A model generated the notes under the pieces. The model was given only the letters and a program-made list of their open reading frames with translations, did no database searches and was not told the DNA's origin. The translations under genes were made by a program, and so were the position numbers. From Chloracidobacterium sp. (GTDB lineage Bacteria; Acidobacteriota; Blastocatellia; Chloracidobacteriales; Chloracidobacteriaceae), in assembly GCA_025057975.1 (NCBI GenBank), contig JANWUV010000005.1:62001-126000 (forward strand): a stretch of 64,000 bases of DNA, given 5' to 3'. Numbering within the stretch: the first letter of the stretch is position 1; every line of letters starts with the position of its first letter. Positions 1 to 8,828 of this stretch are shown here, piece after piece.

Positions 1-283
1 GGTGGATTATTTGCTGCGCATTGTCAACGCCACCCGTACGTCAGAACTGCTCGAAATGGGCGTCAGTCCACGGGGCAGTTTGGCGCTGTTTCGTGCGGCA
101 CAGGCGCAAGCGCTGTTTGAAGGACGCGACTACTGCTTGCCGGATGACATCAAGCGTCTGGCCGTACCGGTGCTGTCGCACCGCATCATTGTCAATCCGC
201 GCTATGCGCGCGGCGCACGCGAAACCGATGACGCCAACGCTGCGCTGGAAGAAATTCTCAAAACGGTTGCCGTGCCGATGTGA
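1..283 (+). CDS. MoxR-family AAA+ ATPase, C-terminal part (5' end outside window)
   Basis: Only the last ~93 residues are present; the reading frame is open to the left edge. The segment contains VSPRGSLALFRAAQA followed by DYCLPDDIKRLAVPVLSHR, which is the C-terminal lid region of MoxR-type AAA+ ATPases; the Walker motifs would lie upstream. MoxR proteins act as chaperone-like ATPases, commonly beside a DUF58 gene. No DUF58 gene follows here: the next ~1 kb holds only gene debris. Family assignment is firm; the specific role is unknown. Confidence 0.85.
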   Translation, partial: VDYLLRIVNATRTSELLEMGVSPRGSLALFRAAQAQALFEGRDYCLPDDIKRLAVPVLSHRIIVNPRYARGARETDDANAALEEILKTVAVPM

Positions 284-498
284 AGCCGAATGGGAAGACG
301 AGGAAGAGGAGGAAGGCGAGGCGGCGGTAGAGCTGCTTGCTGTGGACTGTCGTGCGGAAAAAGCGCTGTTACGTCAGTTGACACCATGCCGCGCCCACCG
401 GAACAAATGCCGCTACGGTCGCCTGCTGTGCTGGTGTAGCCGCCTTGAAGCAAAACGCCTATCAGCTGACACCTGCGGAGAATGACTCCCCAACGAGT

Positions 499-821
499 TC
501 AGGGCTTGAGTCCAGCCTGTAGAATGTCCGCCACTGCGTCAATGATCCCCTTCAGGAATTCCGTTTCAGGGCCGCCCACTTGCGCCGTCATAAGAGCAGC
601 GCCGGTGTGAACAACTTGCCGGGACGCGCATAGCTCGTTACACGCAAAGAACCTGTGTGAAAGCTGGCCTCGGTCAGCTTGACGGCTCGTTTGTCGCTCT
701 ATGGGTTGCTGTCAATTGACACAAAATCCAGCTCGCTCCAGCATCCGCTAAAACTACGGCTGGTCTCAACTTGGCTTGTGATAGGTCGGAAAACGAAAGA
801 GGGGATGATCACGACGTCTCC
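499..821 (-). pseudogene. PemK/MazF-type toxin remnant, three frameshifts
   Basis: Reading the minus strand by eye recovers a PemK/MazF-like protein in pieces. GDVVIIP is in one frame, LSFSDLSQAKLRPAVVLADA and WILCQLTATHRATNE in a second, AVKLTEASFHTGSL and SYARPGKLFTP in a third, and AALMTAQVGG through DAVADILQAGLKP and a stop in a fourth step. Together these follow the usual order of the family: the FSDLSQAKxRPAVVL strand, the ILCQ(I/L)T strand, GSL..SYARPGKLFT and a C-terminal helix. Frame changes fall in the CCCC run after GDVVII, near ATNE, and after KLFTP. The family is an mRNA endonuclease toxin, but this copy cannot make a full protein. The surrounding 284-1262 region has no intact gene. 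Confidence 0.75.
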
Positions 822-1000
822 TGTTGTAGGTATGACCACGCGGCATCTTCCTCCGGCCGATTCCGATCTTCCGCCAACGCAAGTTCGCTCAAAGTCGCTG
901 TCTCAGAAGCGTTGCCTATCGGCTCATCTAAAAGATAACCAACGCTCGCCGCACCTCTAACAACCGGACTAGTTCCAACAAGCGAACACGTTTCCGCTCG
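809..1000 (-). pseudogene. Antitoxin remnant paired with the PemK/MazF-like toxin
   Basis: Immediately upstream of the toxin remnant, and overlapping it as toxin-antitoxin genes often do, a minus-strand frame ends in LALAEDRNRPEEDAAWSYLQ and a stop at 809-811. The (A/S)LAEDWxRPEEDxAWxxL ending is common in small antitoxins encoded beside PemK/MazF-like toxins (DUF2281/AbrB-like types). The frame is open back to a stop at 1001-1003 but I see no convincing start codon, so the 5' half appears lost. An AGGAG lies 5 nt ahead of a GTG that overlaps the antitoxin stop, suggesting former translational coupling to the toxin. Confidence 0.55.
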
Positions 1001-1262
1001 TCAAATCATGGCCAACAGTTCTATGCATATGCTTTCTCCATACGAGTTTGCCTGTGATGACCTCGCCCCCCCCTCAGGCGGCAGAGGTCGAGACTGAAAA
1101 CACCCTTCAGTCACAACAAGAAACTTAATAACGACGACGTGGCAATAGCAGGGCTTTTCCGTCCGGGCGGCGTTCAATCATAGAGGGCGTACTGTTTTTG
1201 AGCAGCCTGAGAAGGCTTTTGTCGCTTTTGCGGGCTATGCTTGTGGAGGTCAGGCCTTGATT

Positions 1263-2213
1263 TCAGCGATTGGTCAGCAACAACACGCCGTCCCGAACAA
1301 TCACCCGCAGCGGCTCTGGTGTCGGCTCAGACGGCGGCGTGTCCGGTTTCGGCGACGGCTTTGGCGTCCGGTGGTTGGTCTTCCCATAGCGGGCGATGAT
1401 GGCTCTCACGTAGTGCCGTGTCTCAGCGATATTCGGCACTTGATAGCCGCTGCGGATCACCCGGTGCTCGCCAGCGTTGTACCCCGCCAACGCCAGCGAA
1501 ACATCGCCGTTGAACATGTCAAGCAGCATCCGGAGGTACTTGACGCCGCCCTCGACATTTTGGCGGATGTCGAAGACGTTGCGCGTCCCCATGCGTGCTG
1601 CTGTCTCATCAATGAGTTGCATCAGCCCTTTGGCGCCGGCAGGCGAAACGGCGTAGGGGTTGAAGCCTGACTCCTGCCGCATGACCTCGACGATGAGTCG
1701 TGGATCAACGCCGTATTTGCCAGCCATCTCCATGACAATGGCGTCCAACTCCGGCTTGCCCGTCGAAACAGGCGTCAGCGGCTTCGCCGGCTGCGCCTCT
1801 TCTTTCGGCGGAGGCGGCAGCGCTCGGCTGACCAGAATCCAGTTACCGTTGGCGTCCTGCCGTGCGATGAGTTCACTAAACGGGGTTGCGTCGGAGACGG
1901 ACGCCTCCGATGCAGCAGCCGGCGTCGTCCCGTCATTTGCCCCCGTGATTGCCGGTACCGCATCACGCGCCTGACCAGGCACAGCCCCACCGCCGACCTC
2001 CGGCTCTGGTGGGGCTGGAAGCGTTCGCGGTACACGGAAGTCATCATTGGTGTGAACGCGCAGGCGCGGCACACCTTCCTGAGCCGCTATGGAAACGTTC
2101 AGCAGGCACAGCCCGCCAAATGCAAGCATTGGGACGTACCGAAACGCCGTACGACTCCCTTGACACAGCGCCGCAAAGGCAGCTGACGCCCATTGCCCAA
2201 CTTGGTTCGTCAT
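1263..2213 (-). CDS. Lytic transglycosylase, SLT domain, membrane-anchored or exported
   Basis: 316 residues. A hydrophobic N-terminal segment (about residues 27-44, ending AAQE) looks like a signal peptide or anchor; a low-complexity Pro/Ala linker follows to about residue 150, then a Slt/MltE-type transglycosylase domain to about residue 275. The catalytic glutamate is E181 in VMRQESGFNPYAVS; PAGAKGLMQL and AGYNAGE are the other family hallmarks. Such enzymes cleave the MurNAc-GlcNAc bond of peptidoglycan in the periplasm with 1,6-anhydro product formation. The tail is Pro-rich (PKPSPKPDTPPSEPTPEP). It lies 93 nt downstream of greA on the same strand. No strong ribosome site is visible before the ATG, so the start is slightly uncertain. 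Confidence 0.88.
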   Translation of the reverse strand: MTNQVGQWASAAFAALCQGSRTAFRYVPMLAFGGLCLLNVSIAAQEGVPRLRVHTNDDFRVPRTLPAPPEPEVGGGAVPGQARDAVPAITGANDGTTPAAASEASVSDATPFSELIARQDANGNWILVSRALPPPPKEEAQPAKPLTPVSTGKPELDAIVMEMAGKYGVDPRLIVEVMRQESGFNPYAVSPAGAKGLMQLIDETAARMGTRNVFDIRQNVEGGVKYLRMLLDMFNGDVSLALAGYNAGEHRVIRSGYQVPNIAETRHYVRAIIARYGKTNHRTPKPSPKPDTPPSEPTPEPLRVIVRDGVLLLTNR

Positions 2214-2306
2214 AGGCCAAGCCGATGATGGCGCTGAGTCTAGGCAGGGGTGAAAGGGCTGTCAACCGGTGAGGTGGCCGCAATGACAAAGCCTCAGCAA
2301 CAAAAC

Positions 2307-2789
2307 CTATGCCTTGTTTCCGGCTTCTTCGTCATCGTGAATGGTGCGCAAACTCAGAATCTCAAAATGCCGTACGCCCTGCGGTGTCTGCACCTCGACT
2401 TCATCGCCGACCTTCTTGCCCATAAACCCACGGCCGAGCGGCGAAGCCGTTGAAATGAGACCCTTGGAAACGTCAGCTTCTTCCGGCATTACCAGCCGGT
2501 ATGTCACCTCAACATCTCTGTCGAGGTCGAGAACACGCAATGTCGAGCCGTATGCAGCGCGGTCGCGGGGCAGGGAATCAAGATTAATCGCCGCCAGCTC
2601 AGCGAGACGTTGATGCAGTTCCGCTACGCGCGCGCCGACCAAGCGAACCCGCTCCCGCGCCGCTTGATACTCGCCGTTTTCACGCAAGTCGCCGTAAGAC
2701 GCTGCGCGCTGCAGCTCGCGCGGCAAATCCACTTTCAACTCTTGCTCAAGTTGTCTTAGTTCCGCCTCCAACTTTTCTCGGACATTCAT
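2307..2789 (-). CDS. greA: Transcription elongation factor GreA
   Basis: 160 residues with the ATG at 2787-2789 preceded by GGAG and an 8-nt spacer; the frame is open further upstream but that extension is not GreA-like. The N-terminal antiparallel coiled coil (MNVREKLEAEL, ASYGDLRENGEYQAARER) carries the acidic tip DLRENGEY that reaches into the RNA polymerase secondary channel. The C-terminal FKBP-like domain ends SPLGRGFMGKKVGD and VQTPQGVRHFEIL. GreA stimulates cleavage of backtracked transcripts. Length is normal. The lytic transglycosylase gene lies downstream on the same strand. Confidence 0.93.
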   Translation of the reverse strand: MNVREKLEAELRQLEQELKVDLPRELQRAASYGDLRENGEYQAARERVRLVGARVAELHQRLAELAAINLDSLPRDRAAYGSTLRVLDLDRDVEVTYRLVMPEEADVSKGLISTASPLGRGFMGKKVGDEVEVQTPQGVRHFEILSLRTIHDDEEAGNKA

Positions 2790-2924
2790 CGCCGTTACTC
2801 CAAAATCAGGCTTGAATATGCGTTTGTCTTGTCTGCTTGGGTTTAATTTCCTGACCAAACCGCCGGTTTTACCACAACCGACCACCCTCACCGCAGCAAC
2901 GAGCAAGTTCAGACACAACGAGGC

Positions 2925-2953
2925 TTGTGGGGCAAGGGGAGGTCATCTATACT
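2925..2953 (+). promoter_or_regulatory. Sigma-70-like promoter in the greA / PAS-protein gap
   Basis: TTGTGG, a 17-nt spacer and TATACT on the plus strand fit a housekeeping promoter. It would start transcription about 230 nt before the PAS-domain gene at 3191. The 401-nt gap 2790-3190 otherwise holds no gene that I can recognise. Confidence 0.4.
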
Positions 2954-3190
2954 CGCGGCGTATTTAGCCATAGTTCGCTACAGGAACCGTACGCCCTTCG
3001 CTAAACGCTGCGGTGGTTGCGTAAATCAACCGTTCTGTCATGTCCCATGAAAAATGGGCAGCCGATCGTAACACAGTCTGTATTCTCACCGAGTCGGTCT
3101 TTATTCTCGGCAAAACACACGCGCGGATGTGACAGCGTGGAACAAAGTCTCCGGTTTCCAATCTCATAAGGCGCCCCGGCAGAGACACAG

Positions 3191-4648
3191 ATGGACTTCA
3201 GTAAGCTCCTCAATGCGATTCGCGGCAGCAAGGCCGCCGACGCATCGGCGGCGCCCAAAAACCGTCCGGCGGATGATAAGGTTATCCCCGTTGAGGTCGC
3301 GCCTACCGTTCTTGCTGCTGACCATCCGCCGCCGACTCGGCCATCCGGCGGTGTTGTCCAATCTATACTGAGTCCGTTGACTGACCGTCGCGAACCATCA
3401 CCGCCGCCGCCGTCCAACCCGCCTGTTCTTCAGCCTGCTGGCAGGTACGCGGATGATGTGCTGGCTTCGGTTTTGCCAACGCCTTCCTCGCCACCGCCGC
3501 CAGTTGACCCCAAACCCCCAACTGGCCCGCCGCCGGCTGAACCGTTGCCGCCGTCCCTAGAAGGTGATTGGTTTGATGTCTCCTTGGAGCCGGCATTCAA
3601 CGCATCCTCGACAGTTGGTGAGGCCGAAGGGGCTGTCTTAGACCTACCGCTGGAAGAACCACCAGTCTCTGGCGCAATGCCCCAAGCCGAACTCTTGGGA
3701 GACGCACTGTTGATGGAACCAACGGTCGCTCCGCCGGCAGATCCGTTTGAGGTTTCGGGTCAGGTTGACCTCAGTTGGTCACCGGTCGAGGCTACATCCA
3801 CGCCAACTGCTTTTCCCTATCAAGCGGTCGGTGGAGACGGGCTTCCAGTGGTGACGCCAAACCTCAACCCAGCGTCCCCGTCACCAGTACCACCGCCAGG
3901 CCTTGATCCCCTGGCCGACTTCGCTGCTGTCGGTCACTCATCGCCGCCTGACTTCCTACCGACACCGGACGCGCCTGTAACCGAAACGGCTGTTGCGCCA
4001 ACCTATCCAGTGGATGAGACGCCGCATTCCACTGACGCTTCCTTTGCCTTTGTCGCCGCCGCACCCCCTAGTTATGCCGATTGGCTCCTAGACAACCTTG
4101 ATGAAGCCATTATCCTGCTTGACGCCGATGGGGTCATTCACCGGATGAATCCGATGGCTGAATACCTTCTAGGCTGTCCTCGGACACTGGCGCATGGACA
4201 AACGCTGCTTGACATTAGTCGGCGACTGGACGGCGAAAATGCTCTCCTGTGGGAGCATTTGGCGGTCACAGCCGACGCCCAGCAGTTTTCCGCCAGTGTG
4301 ACGCTGCCTGACGGACAATCTATGATGGCCTCGTTTGTCGTGATGGCGTTGCCGCCGCAAGACGCTTGGCCAGGTGGTCGAGTCATCGCTGTTCGAGACG
4401 AGACCCGCCTGCGCGCCGAAATAGCTCAAACGATGGAGGAGTTGGCGGCTGCGTCGTCTTCGGCGCTCATGGTGACCCCTGAGCAACTAACCGCCATGCG
4501 TACCTCGCTGCAAATGGTGTTGGGTTTTGCCGAACTCCTACACCGTGGCGAGTACGGCCCGATGAACCCCCAGCAGTTCGAGATGTTTCGCAACATCGAA
4601 CACCATGCCAAGCAACTTGCCGAGTGGATTGGGCTTCCCCAAAGCTGA
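3191..4648 (+). CDS. Proline-rich PAS protein with degenerate HisKA-like helix, no kinase domain
   Basis: 485 residues. Residues 1 to about 290 are low-complexity and rich in Pro, Ala, Val and Asp, with no visible signal peptide. A PAS domain follows (about 294-405: WLLDNLDEAIILLDADGVI and HRMNPMAEYLLG). The last ~60 residues read MRTSLQMVLGFAELLHRGEY and then GPMNPQQFEMFRNIEHHAKQ, matching a histidine-kinase dimerisation helix (xHELRTPLxxILGFAELL). The phospho-accepting His position is Thr and no HATPase domain follows. I infer a cytoplasmic sensor or scaffold that cannot autophosphorylate. It lies 70 nt before murE, where ftsI usually sits. Function unknown. Confidence 0.72.
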   Translation: MDFSKLLNAIRGSKAADASAAPKNRPADDKVIPVEVAPTVLAADHPPPTRPSGGVVQSILSPLTDRREPSPPPPSNPPVLQPAGRYADDVLASVLPTPSSPPPPVDPKPPTGPPPAEPLPPSLEGDWFDVSLEPAFNASSTVGEAEGAVLDLPLEEPPVSGAMPQAELLGDALLMEPTVAPPADPFEVSGQVDLSWSPVEATSTPTAFPYQAVGGDGLPVVTPNLNPASPSPVPPPGLDPLADFAAVGHSSPPDFLPTPDAPVTETAVAPTYPVDETPHSTDASFAFVAAAPPSYADWLLDNLDEAIILLDADGVIHRMNPMAEYLLGCPRTLAHGQTLLDISRRLDGENALLWEHLAVTADAQQFSASVTLPDGQSMMASFVVMALPPQDAWPGGRVIAVRDETRLRAEIAQTMEELAAASSSALMVTPEQLTAMRTSLQMVLGFAELLHRGEYGPMNPQQFEMFRNIEHHAKQLAEWIGLPQS

Positions 4649-4718
4649 ACTGAATGCAGTGGCGGCGCACAAGCCTCGTGGTTGAAAAAGTTCTCATAAT
4701 AAACGGAGTCCGAAGGGC

Positions 4719-6221
4719 ATGACCGCCCTGCATGCGGTTGCGGAGGAGGTCGGCGGTCGTCTCACCGGCGAGAGTTTTGAGGTGCGTCACATCACCCACG
4801 TCGCCGGTGACTGTGAGCCGGACGGTATCTTTGCGGCGCTGACGGGGGCGCGGGCCGACGGTCATGACTTCATTCCGGAAGCGCTGGCGCGCGGTGCGCG
4901 CGCGATCCTTTCCGAACGTCCGGCCCCGGCAGGTTTCCCGGCGGCATGGCTTCAAGTCGCCGACGCCCGTCGGGCGCTCGGTCAAATTGCAGCCCTCTTG
5001 TGGGGACATCCCAGCCGTCGGTTGCAATTGGTTGGGGTGACCGGCACAAACGGCAAGACGACAACGACCTACTTGCTTTACGAGATTTTCCGCGCCGCCT
5101 ACGGCCATGCAGCGTTGTTAGGCACGATTGAGCAGCGCATTGATGACGACACGCGCCCGTCGCGCCTTACCACACCAGAAGCGCCTGAAGTGCAGGCGTT
5201 TCTGCGCCGTGCCTACGAAGCGGGCTGCCGCCATGCCGCCATGGAAGTCTCCTCGATTGGGTTGGATCGGTGGCGTGTGGCGGATGTCCGGTTTGCGGCG
5301 GCCGTCTTTACCAACCTGACGCAGGATCACTTGGACTACCACGGCACGATGGAGCGGTACTTCGACGCCAAACTGCGCCTCTTCGACGGGCGCAACGGCG
5401 AAGTTCCAGCCATTGCTGTCCTCAACGCCGACGACCCACGAACACAGGACATCATTACCGCCATAGACGGACGTGCGCGCCTTGTCACCTATGCCGTACG
5501 CGACCCACAAGCCGACATACGGCTCGAACAGCTTGACATTCAGACGCGCGGTATGGCGCTGCGCGTCCGGACACCACAAGGGGCGTTGGACTTCACAACC
5601 AAGCTGGTCGGCGCGCCCCACGCCTACAACATTCTGGCGGCGACCGCGACGGCGCTGGCGCTTGATATTCCCGTGGAGGCGGTTGTGACGGGCGTGGCCA
5701 AAACCGTCGTGCCAGGGCGCTTTGAAGTCGTCGAGGGTAGCGATGACGAAGTGCTGGTCGCCGTGGACTATGCCCACACGCCGGATGCCCTTGCCAACGT
5801 GACGGCGACGGCGCGTGAACTGGCGCGGATTCGCAATGGGCGGGTCATTACCTTGTTCGGCTGCGGCGGCGACCGTGACCGCACCAAGCGCCCCCTCATG
5901 GCTGAAGCAGCCGCGCGCGGCAGCGATGTCGTCATTCTTACCTCTGACAACCCCCGCCACGAGCCTCCTGAACAGATTCTCGACGACGCCGAGGTCGGTC
6001 TGCGCGCCGTCGGTACACCCTACTACCGGCTTCTTGACCGGCGCGAAGCCATCGCCTTCGCCATTCGGACGGCGCAGCCGGGCGATGTCGTGGTGCTGGC
6101 GGGCAAGGGCCATGAGACCTATCAGATTCTCGGTAACCTGACTGTTCACTTCGACGATCGCGAGGAGGCGCAGCAAGCGCTGCGCACAATTCGTTCGGAC
6201 AAGGGCGCGCGATTGGCCTAG
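4719..6221 (+). CDS. murE: UDP-MurNAc-tripeptide synthetase MurE (meso-DAP type)
   Basis: 500 residues, normal for MurE. It adds the third amino acid to UDP-MurNAc-L-Ala-D-Glu in the cytoplasm, using ATP. The ATP loop GVTGTNGKTTTTYLLYE, the central-domain pattern FTNLTQDHLDYHGTMERYF and the C-terminal LTSDNPRHEPPEQI are all present. The DNPR(x)E-type motif is the signature for meso-diaminopimelate as substrate rather than lysine. It opens the mur-fts cluster; an AAACGGAG-like ribosome site precedes the ATG. A 51-nt gap separates it from murF. No ftsI or mraW lies upstream, which is unusual for this cluster. Confidence 0.96.
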   Translation: MTALHAVAEEVGGRLTGESFEVRHITHVAGDCEPDGIFAALTGARADGHDFIPEALARGARAILSERPAPAGFPAAWLQVADARRALGQIAALLWGHPSRRLQLVGVTGTNGKTTTTYLLYEIFRAAYGHAALLGTIEQRIDDDTRPSRLTTPEAPEVQAFLRRAYEAGCRHAAMEVSSIGLDRWRVADVRFAAAVFTNLTQDHLDYHGTMERYFDAKLRLFDGRNGEVPAIAVLNADDPRTQDIITAIDGRARLVTYAVRDPQADIRLEQLDIQTRGMALRVRTPQGALDFTTKLVGAPHAYNILAATATALALDIPVEAVVTGVAKTVVPGRFEVVEGSDDEVLVAVDYAHTPDALANVTATARELARIRNGRVITLFGCGGDRDRTKRPLMAEAAARGSDVVILTSDNPRHEPPEQILDDAEVGLRAVGTPYYRLLDRREAIAFAIRTAQPGDVVVLAGKGHETYQILGNLTVHFDDREEAQQALRTIRSDKGARLA

Positions 6222-6272
6222 AGTGGGTTGGCAGCGAACTGATTCAGAATTCGTTACGGAGCGTTCTCTTCT

Positions 6273-7703
6273 GTGAACCTCGCCGAACTCACTGCCCTGT
6301 TGGGCCTCACCTGTCCCCGAGAACTCCAGACCATCACGCCGGTTGGGTTCTCGATAGATTCACGCACCATCCGCACCGGCGACCTGTTTTTCGCCATTCA
6401 CGGGAAGCGCTTCGACGGCCACGCCTTTGTACCCGAAGCGTTCGCGCGTGGCGCTTGCGCGGCAGTCATCCACCACGACATAGCGGCGTTGAACCCTGCC
6501 GACGCTGCCCGTTGCCTGCGCGTCCCGGACACCTTGCGCGCCATGCAGGATTTGGCCCATGCCCTTCTCAAACGTTGGGGACGCCCCATCGTGGGGATCA
6601 CCGGCAGCATGGGCAAAACCACCGCCAAGGACTTAACCAAACTTGCCCTTGCGCCGTACGGACGGGTTTACGCTTCAGTCGGCAACCTCAACAACGAGTA
6701 CGGCCTGCCGCTGGCGGTCTTCAAAATGCTTTCCGACGGGCAACGGATGGACGACTATGACATAGCTGTGCTCGAAATGGGTATGAACGAAAAGGGCGAA
6801 ATCGCCCGCCTGTGCGAGATTGCGCCGCCGGATGTGAGCGTGGTGCTCAACGTTGCGCCAGTTCATATCGAAAACTTTCCCGACGGGCTGGAGGGCATTG
6901 CTGAAGCCAAGGCGGAAATCGTACGGGGACTGAAACCCGACGGCGTTGCCATCCTCAACGCCGACGACCCACGGGTGGCGCGCATGGCGGCGATTGTGAC
7001 GGCGCGACGACAAGACCACAGCGGCGCGCAGGTGATGTACTTCGGCCGCAATGAAGCCGCTCACGTGACGGCATTGGATGTCAAGCCGCGCGGATTACTC
7101 GGCTCAACATTCACGCTCTCCACACTCAAGGGAATGGCGACGGTTGAGCTGCCGCTCGTTGGCGAACACCACATCAGCAACGCGCTGGCCGCCGCCGCCG
7201 TCGCCACGCACTTCGGCGTCGCGCCGGAAGCCATCGCCGCTCAGCTCAAACTGGCGCAACCGGGGGCGCATCGCGGCGTCATACGGCGCTATGCGGGCGG
7301 CTTTACCATTGTAGACGACGTCTACAACTCGAATCCGGTCGCCCTGCGGGAAGCTATTCGCCTACTTGAGCAAGTGCCCGACGCCCAACGCCGTATTCTC
7401 ATCGCCGGTGAAATGCTTGAACTCGGCGCCGACGCAGCCGCCATGCACGCCGCCTGCGGTGTCGCCGTCGCCCAGTCCACCGTGGACATCCTGTTGGGCG
7501 TCGGCGGTCATGCCCGCGAACTGGTTGAAGCCGCCCGCGCGGAAAATGCGCAGCGCGGCGGCCGGCTCATCGCGGACTTTGTCGAAACGGCGGCTGAGGC
7601 CGGCGCATGGCTCGTCGCGCAGGCGCGGGCCGGCGATGTCATTCTCGTCAAAGGATCGCGCGGAGTGCGCCTAGAAACCTGTTTAGAGGCGCTGCCGGAT
7701 TAG
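6273..7703 (+). CDS. murF: UDP-MurNAc-pentapeptide synthetase MurF
   Basis: 476 residues with a GTG start. The enzyme ligates D-Ala-D-Ala to the UDP-MurNAc-tripeptide. Hallmarks: FSIDSRTIRTGDLFFAI at the N-terminus, the P-loop GITGSMGKTTAKDLT, NLNNEYGLPLAVFKM, the MGMNEKGEIARLCEIAPPD segment, and DDVYNSNPVALREAI in the C-terminal domain. It sits between murE and mraY with only 9 nt to the latter. No ddl gene for its D-Ala-D-Ala substrate occurs in the window. Confidence 0.95.
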   Translation: MNLAELTALLGLTCPRELQTITPVGFSIDSRTIRTGDLFFAIHGKRFDGHAFVPEAFARGACAAVIHHDIAALNPADAARCLRVPDTLRAMQDLAHALLKRWGRPIVGITGSMGKTTAKDLTKLALAPYGRVYASVGNLNNEYGLPLAVFKMLSDGQRMDDYDIAVLEMGMNEKGEIARLCEIAPPDVSVVLNVAPVHIENFPDGLEGIAEAKAEIVRGLKPDGVAILNADDPRVARMAAIVTARRQDHSGAQVMYFGRNEAAHVTALDVKPRGLLGSTFTLSTLKGMATVELPLVGEHHISNALAAAAVATHFGVAPEAIAAQLKLAQPGAHRGVIRRYAGGFTIVDDVYNSNPVALREAIRLLEQVPDAQRRILIAGEMLELGADAAAMHAACGVAVAQSTVDILLGVGGHARELVEAARAENAQRGGRLIADFVETAAEAGAWLVAQARAGDVILVKGSRGVRLETCLEALPD

Positions 7704-7712
7704 GCGACGGCC

Positions 7713-8825
7713 ATGCTTTACTACCTGCTGTATGAAATCTTGCACCGGAAATACCAAATTCTCGGCCCACTCCGCGTCTTCGGTTATCCGTCGTTTCGGG
7801 CGATTCTCGCCGCACTGACAGCGACGCTGATTTGTCTGTTGTTGGGCAAGCCGATGATCGGTTGGCTGCGCCGCCTCAAATACGGCCAGGAAATTCGTGA
7901 AGAGGGCGTCAAGGCCCACCAAGCCAAGAAAGGGACGCCGACCATGGGCGGCGTTCTCATCATCGCTGGCGTTTTGGTCGGTACGCTGTTGTGGGCCGAT
8001 CTCGGCAACCTATTCGTCTGGGTGGCGATGTTGGCGTTGTTGGCGCACGGCGTCATTGGTTTTCTAGACGACTACCTGAAAATCGCCAAGCGACAAAATC
8101 TCGGACTGCAAGGCCGGTGGAAGTTGCTAGGACAAGTGACGACGGCTCTGATCATCGGCGGCGTTTTGATCGGTGTCGGAGACTACACCACACGCCTGAG
8201 CGTCCCCTTCTTCAAAGACTTTCAGCCTGATTTGACGCCGTGGTTGTACATACCCTTCATGCTGCTGGTGATGACCGGCAGCTCAAACGCCGTCAACCTG
8301 ACGGACGGCCTTGACGGGCTGGCTATCAGTACGACGTTTGTCGTTGCCCTTGCTTTGACGCTGCTGTGCTACGTCACCGGTTTGACCGAACTAGCGCGGT
8401 ATCTGAACCTCCCACCGCAACCCAAAGCGCTGGAAGTCACCATCTTTTGCGCGGCGCTAGCTGGCGCGAGCCTTGGCTTTCTGTGGTTCAACGCGCCACC
8501 GGCCGAAGTCTTCATGGGTGATGTCGGTAGCCTTGCCATCGGCGGCTGCATCGGCTGCGTAGCGATTCTTATCAAACAGGAGTTTTTGCTGGTGATTTTG
8601 GGCGGCGTCTTCGTCATCGAAACCCTTTCTGTCATCTTGCAAGTGAGCTACTACAAGCTCACCAAGGACCCACAGACGGGCATCGGGAAGCGCATTTTCA
8701 AGATGTCGCCGCTTCACCACCACTTTGAGTTGACCGGTTGGAAGGAATCGAAAATCGTCTTTCGCTTTCTTATCGTACAAATTTTCTTCGCATTGCTTGC
8801 CTTGGGAACGCTCAAGCTGCGGTAA
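7713..8825 (+). CDS. mraY: Phospho-MurNAc-pentapeptide transferase MraY
   Basis: 370 residues, polytopic. Transfers phospho-MurNAc-pentapeptide from UDP to undecaprenyl phosphate, forming lipid I at the inner face of the membrane. Seen: [19 protein letters not shown], the first acidic cluster FLDDYLKI, the second [10 protein letters not shown], and [17 protein letters not shown] near the C-terminus, all diagnostic of MraY. It follows murF by 9 nt and precedes murD by 3 nt, so it is almost certainly co-transcribed with both. Confidence 0.96.
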   Translation: MLYYLLYEILHRKYQILGPLRVFGYPSFRAILAALTATLICLLLGKPMIGWLRRLKYGQEIREEGVKAHQAKKGTPTMGGVLIIAGVLVGTLLWADLGNLFVWVAMLALLAHGVIGFLDDYLKIAKRQNLGLQGRWKLLGQVTTALIIGGVLIGVGDYTTRLSVPFFKDFQPDLTPWLYIPFMLLVMTGSSNAVNLTDGLDGLAISTTFVVALALTLLCYVTGLTELARYLNLPPQPKALEVTIFCAALAGASLGFLWFNAPPAEVFMGDVGSLAIGGCIGCVAILIKQEFLLVILGGVFVIETLSVILQVSYYKLTKDPQTGIGKRIFKMSPLHHHFELTGWKESKIVFRFLIVQIFFALLALGTLKLR

Positions 8826-8828
8826 CTC

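Noticed and set aside
1205-1228. Small AGCCT-GAGA-AGGCT hairpin followed by TTT on the plus strand
   Set aside because: Only 5 bp and on the wrong strand to serve the minus-strand transglycosylase gene; no plus-strand gene ends nearby.
5118-6176. A 352-codon minus-strand frame inside murE
   Set aside because: It is the complement of a well-conserved gene, with composition typical of a shadow frame and no independent motif.
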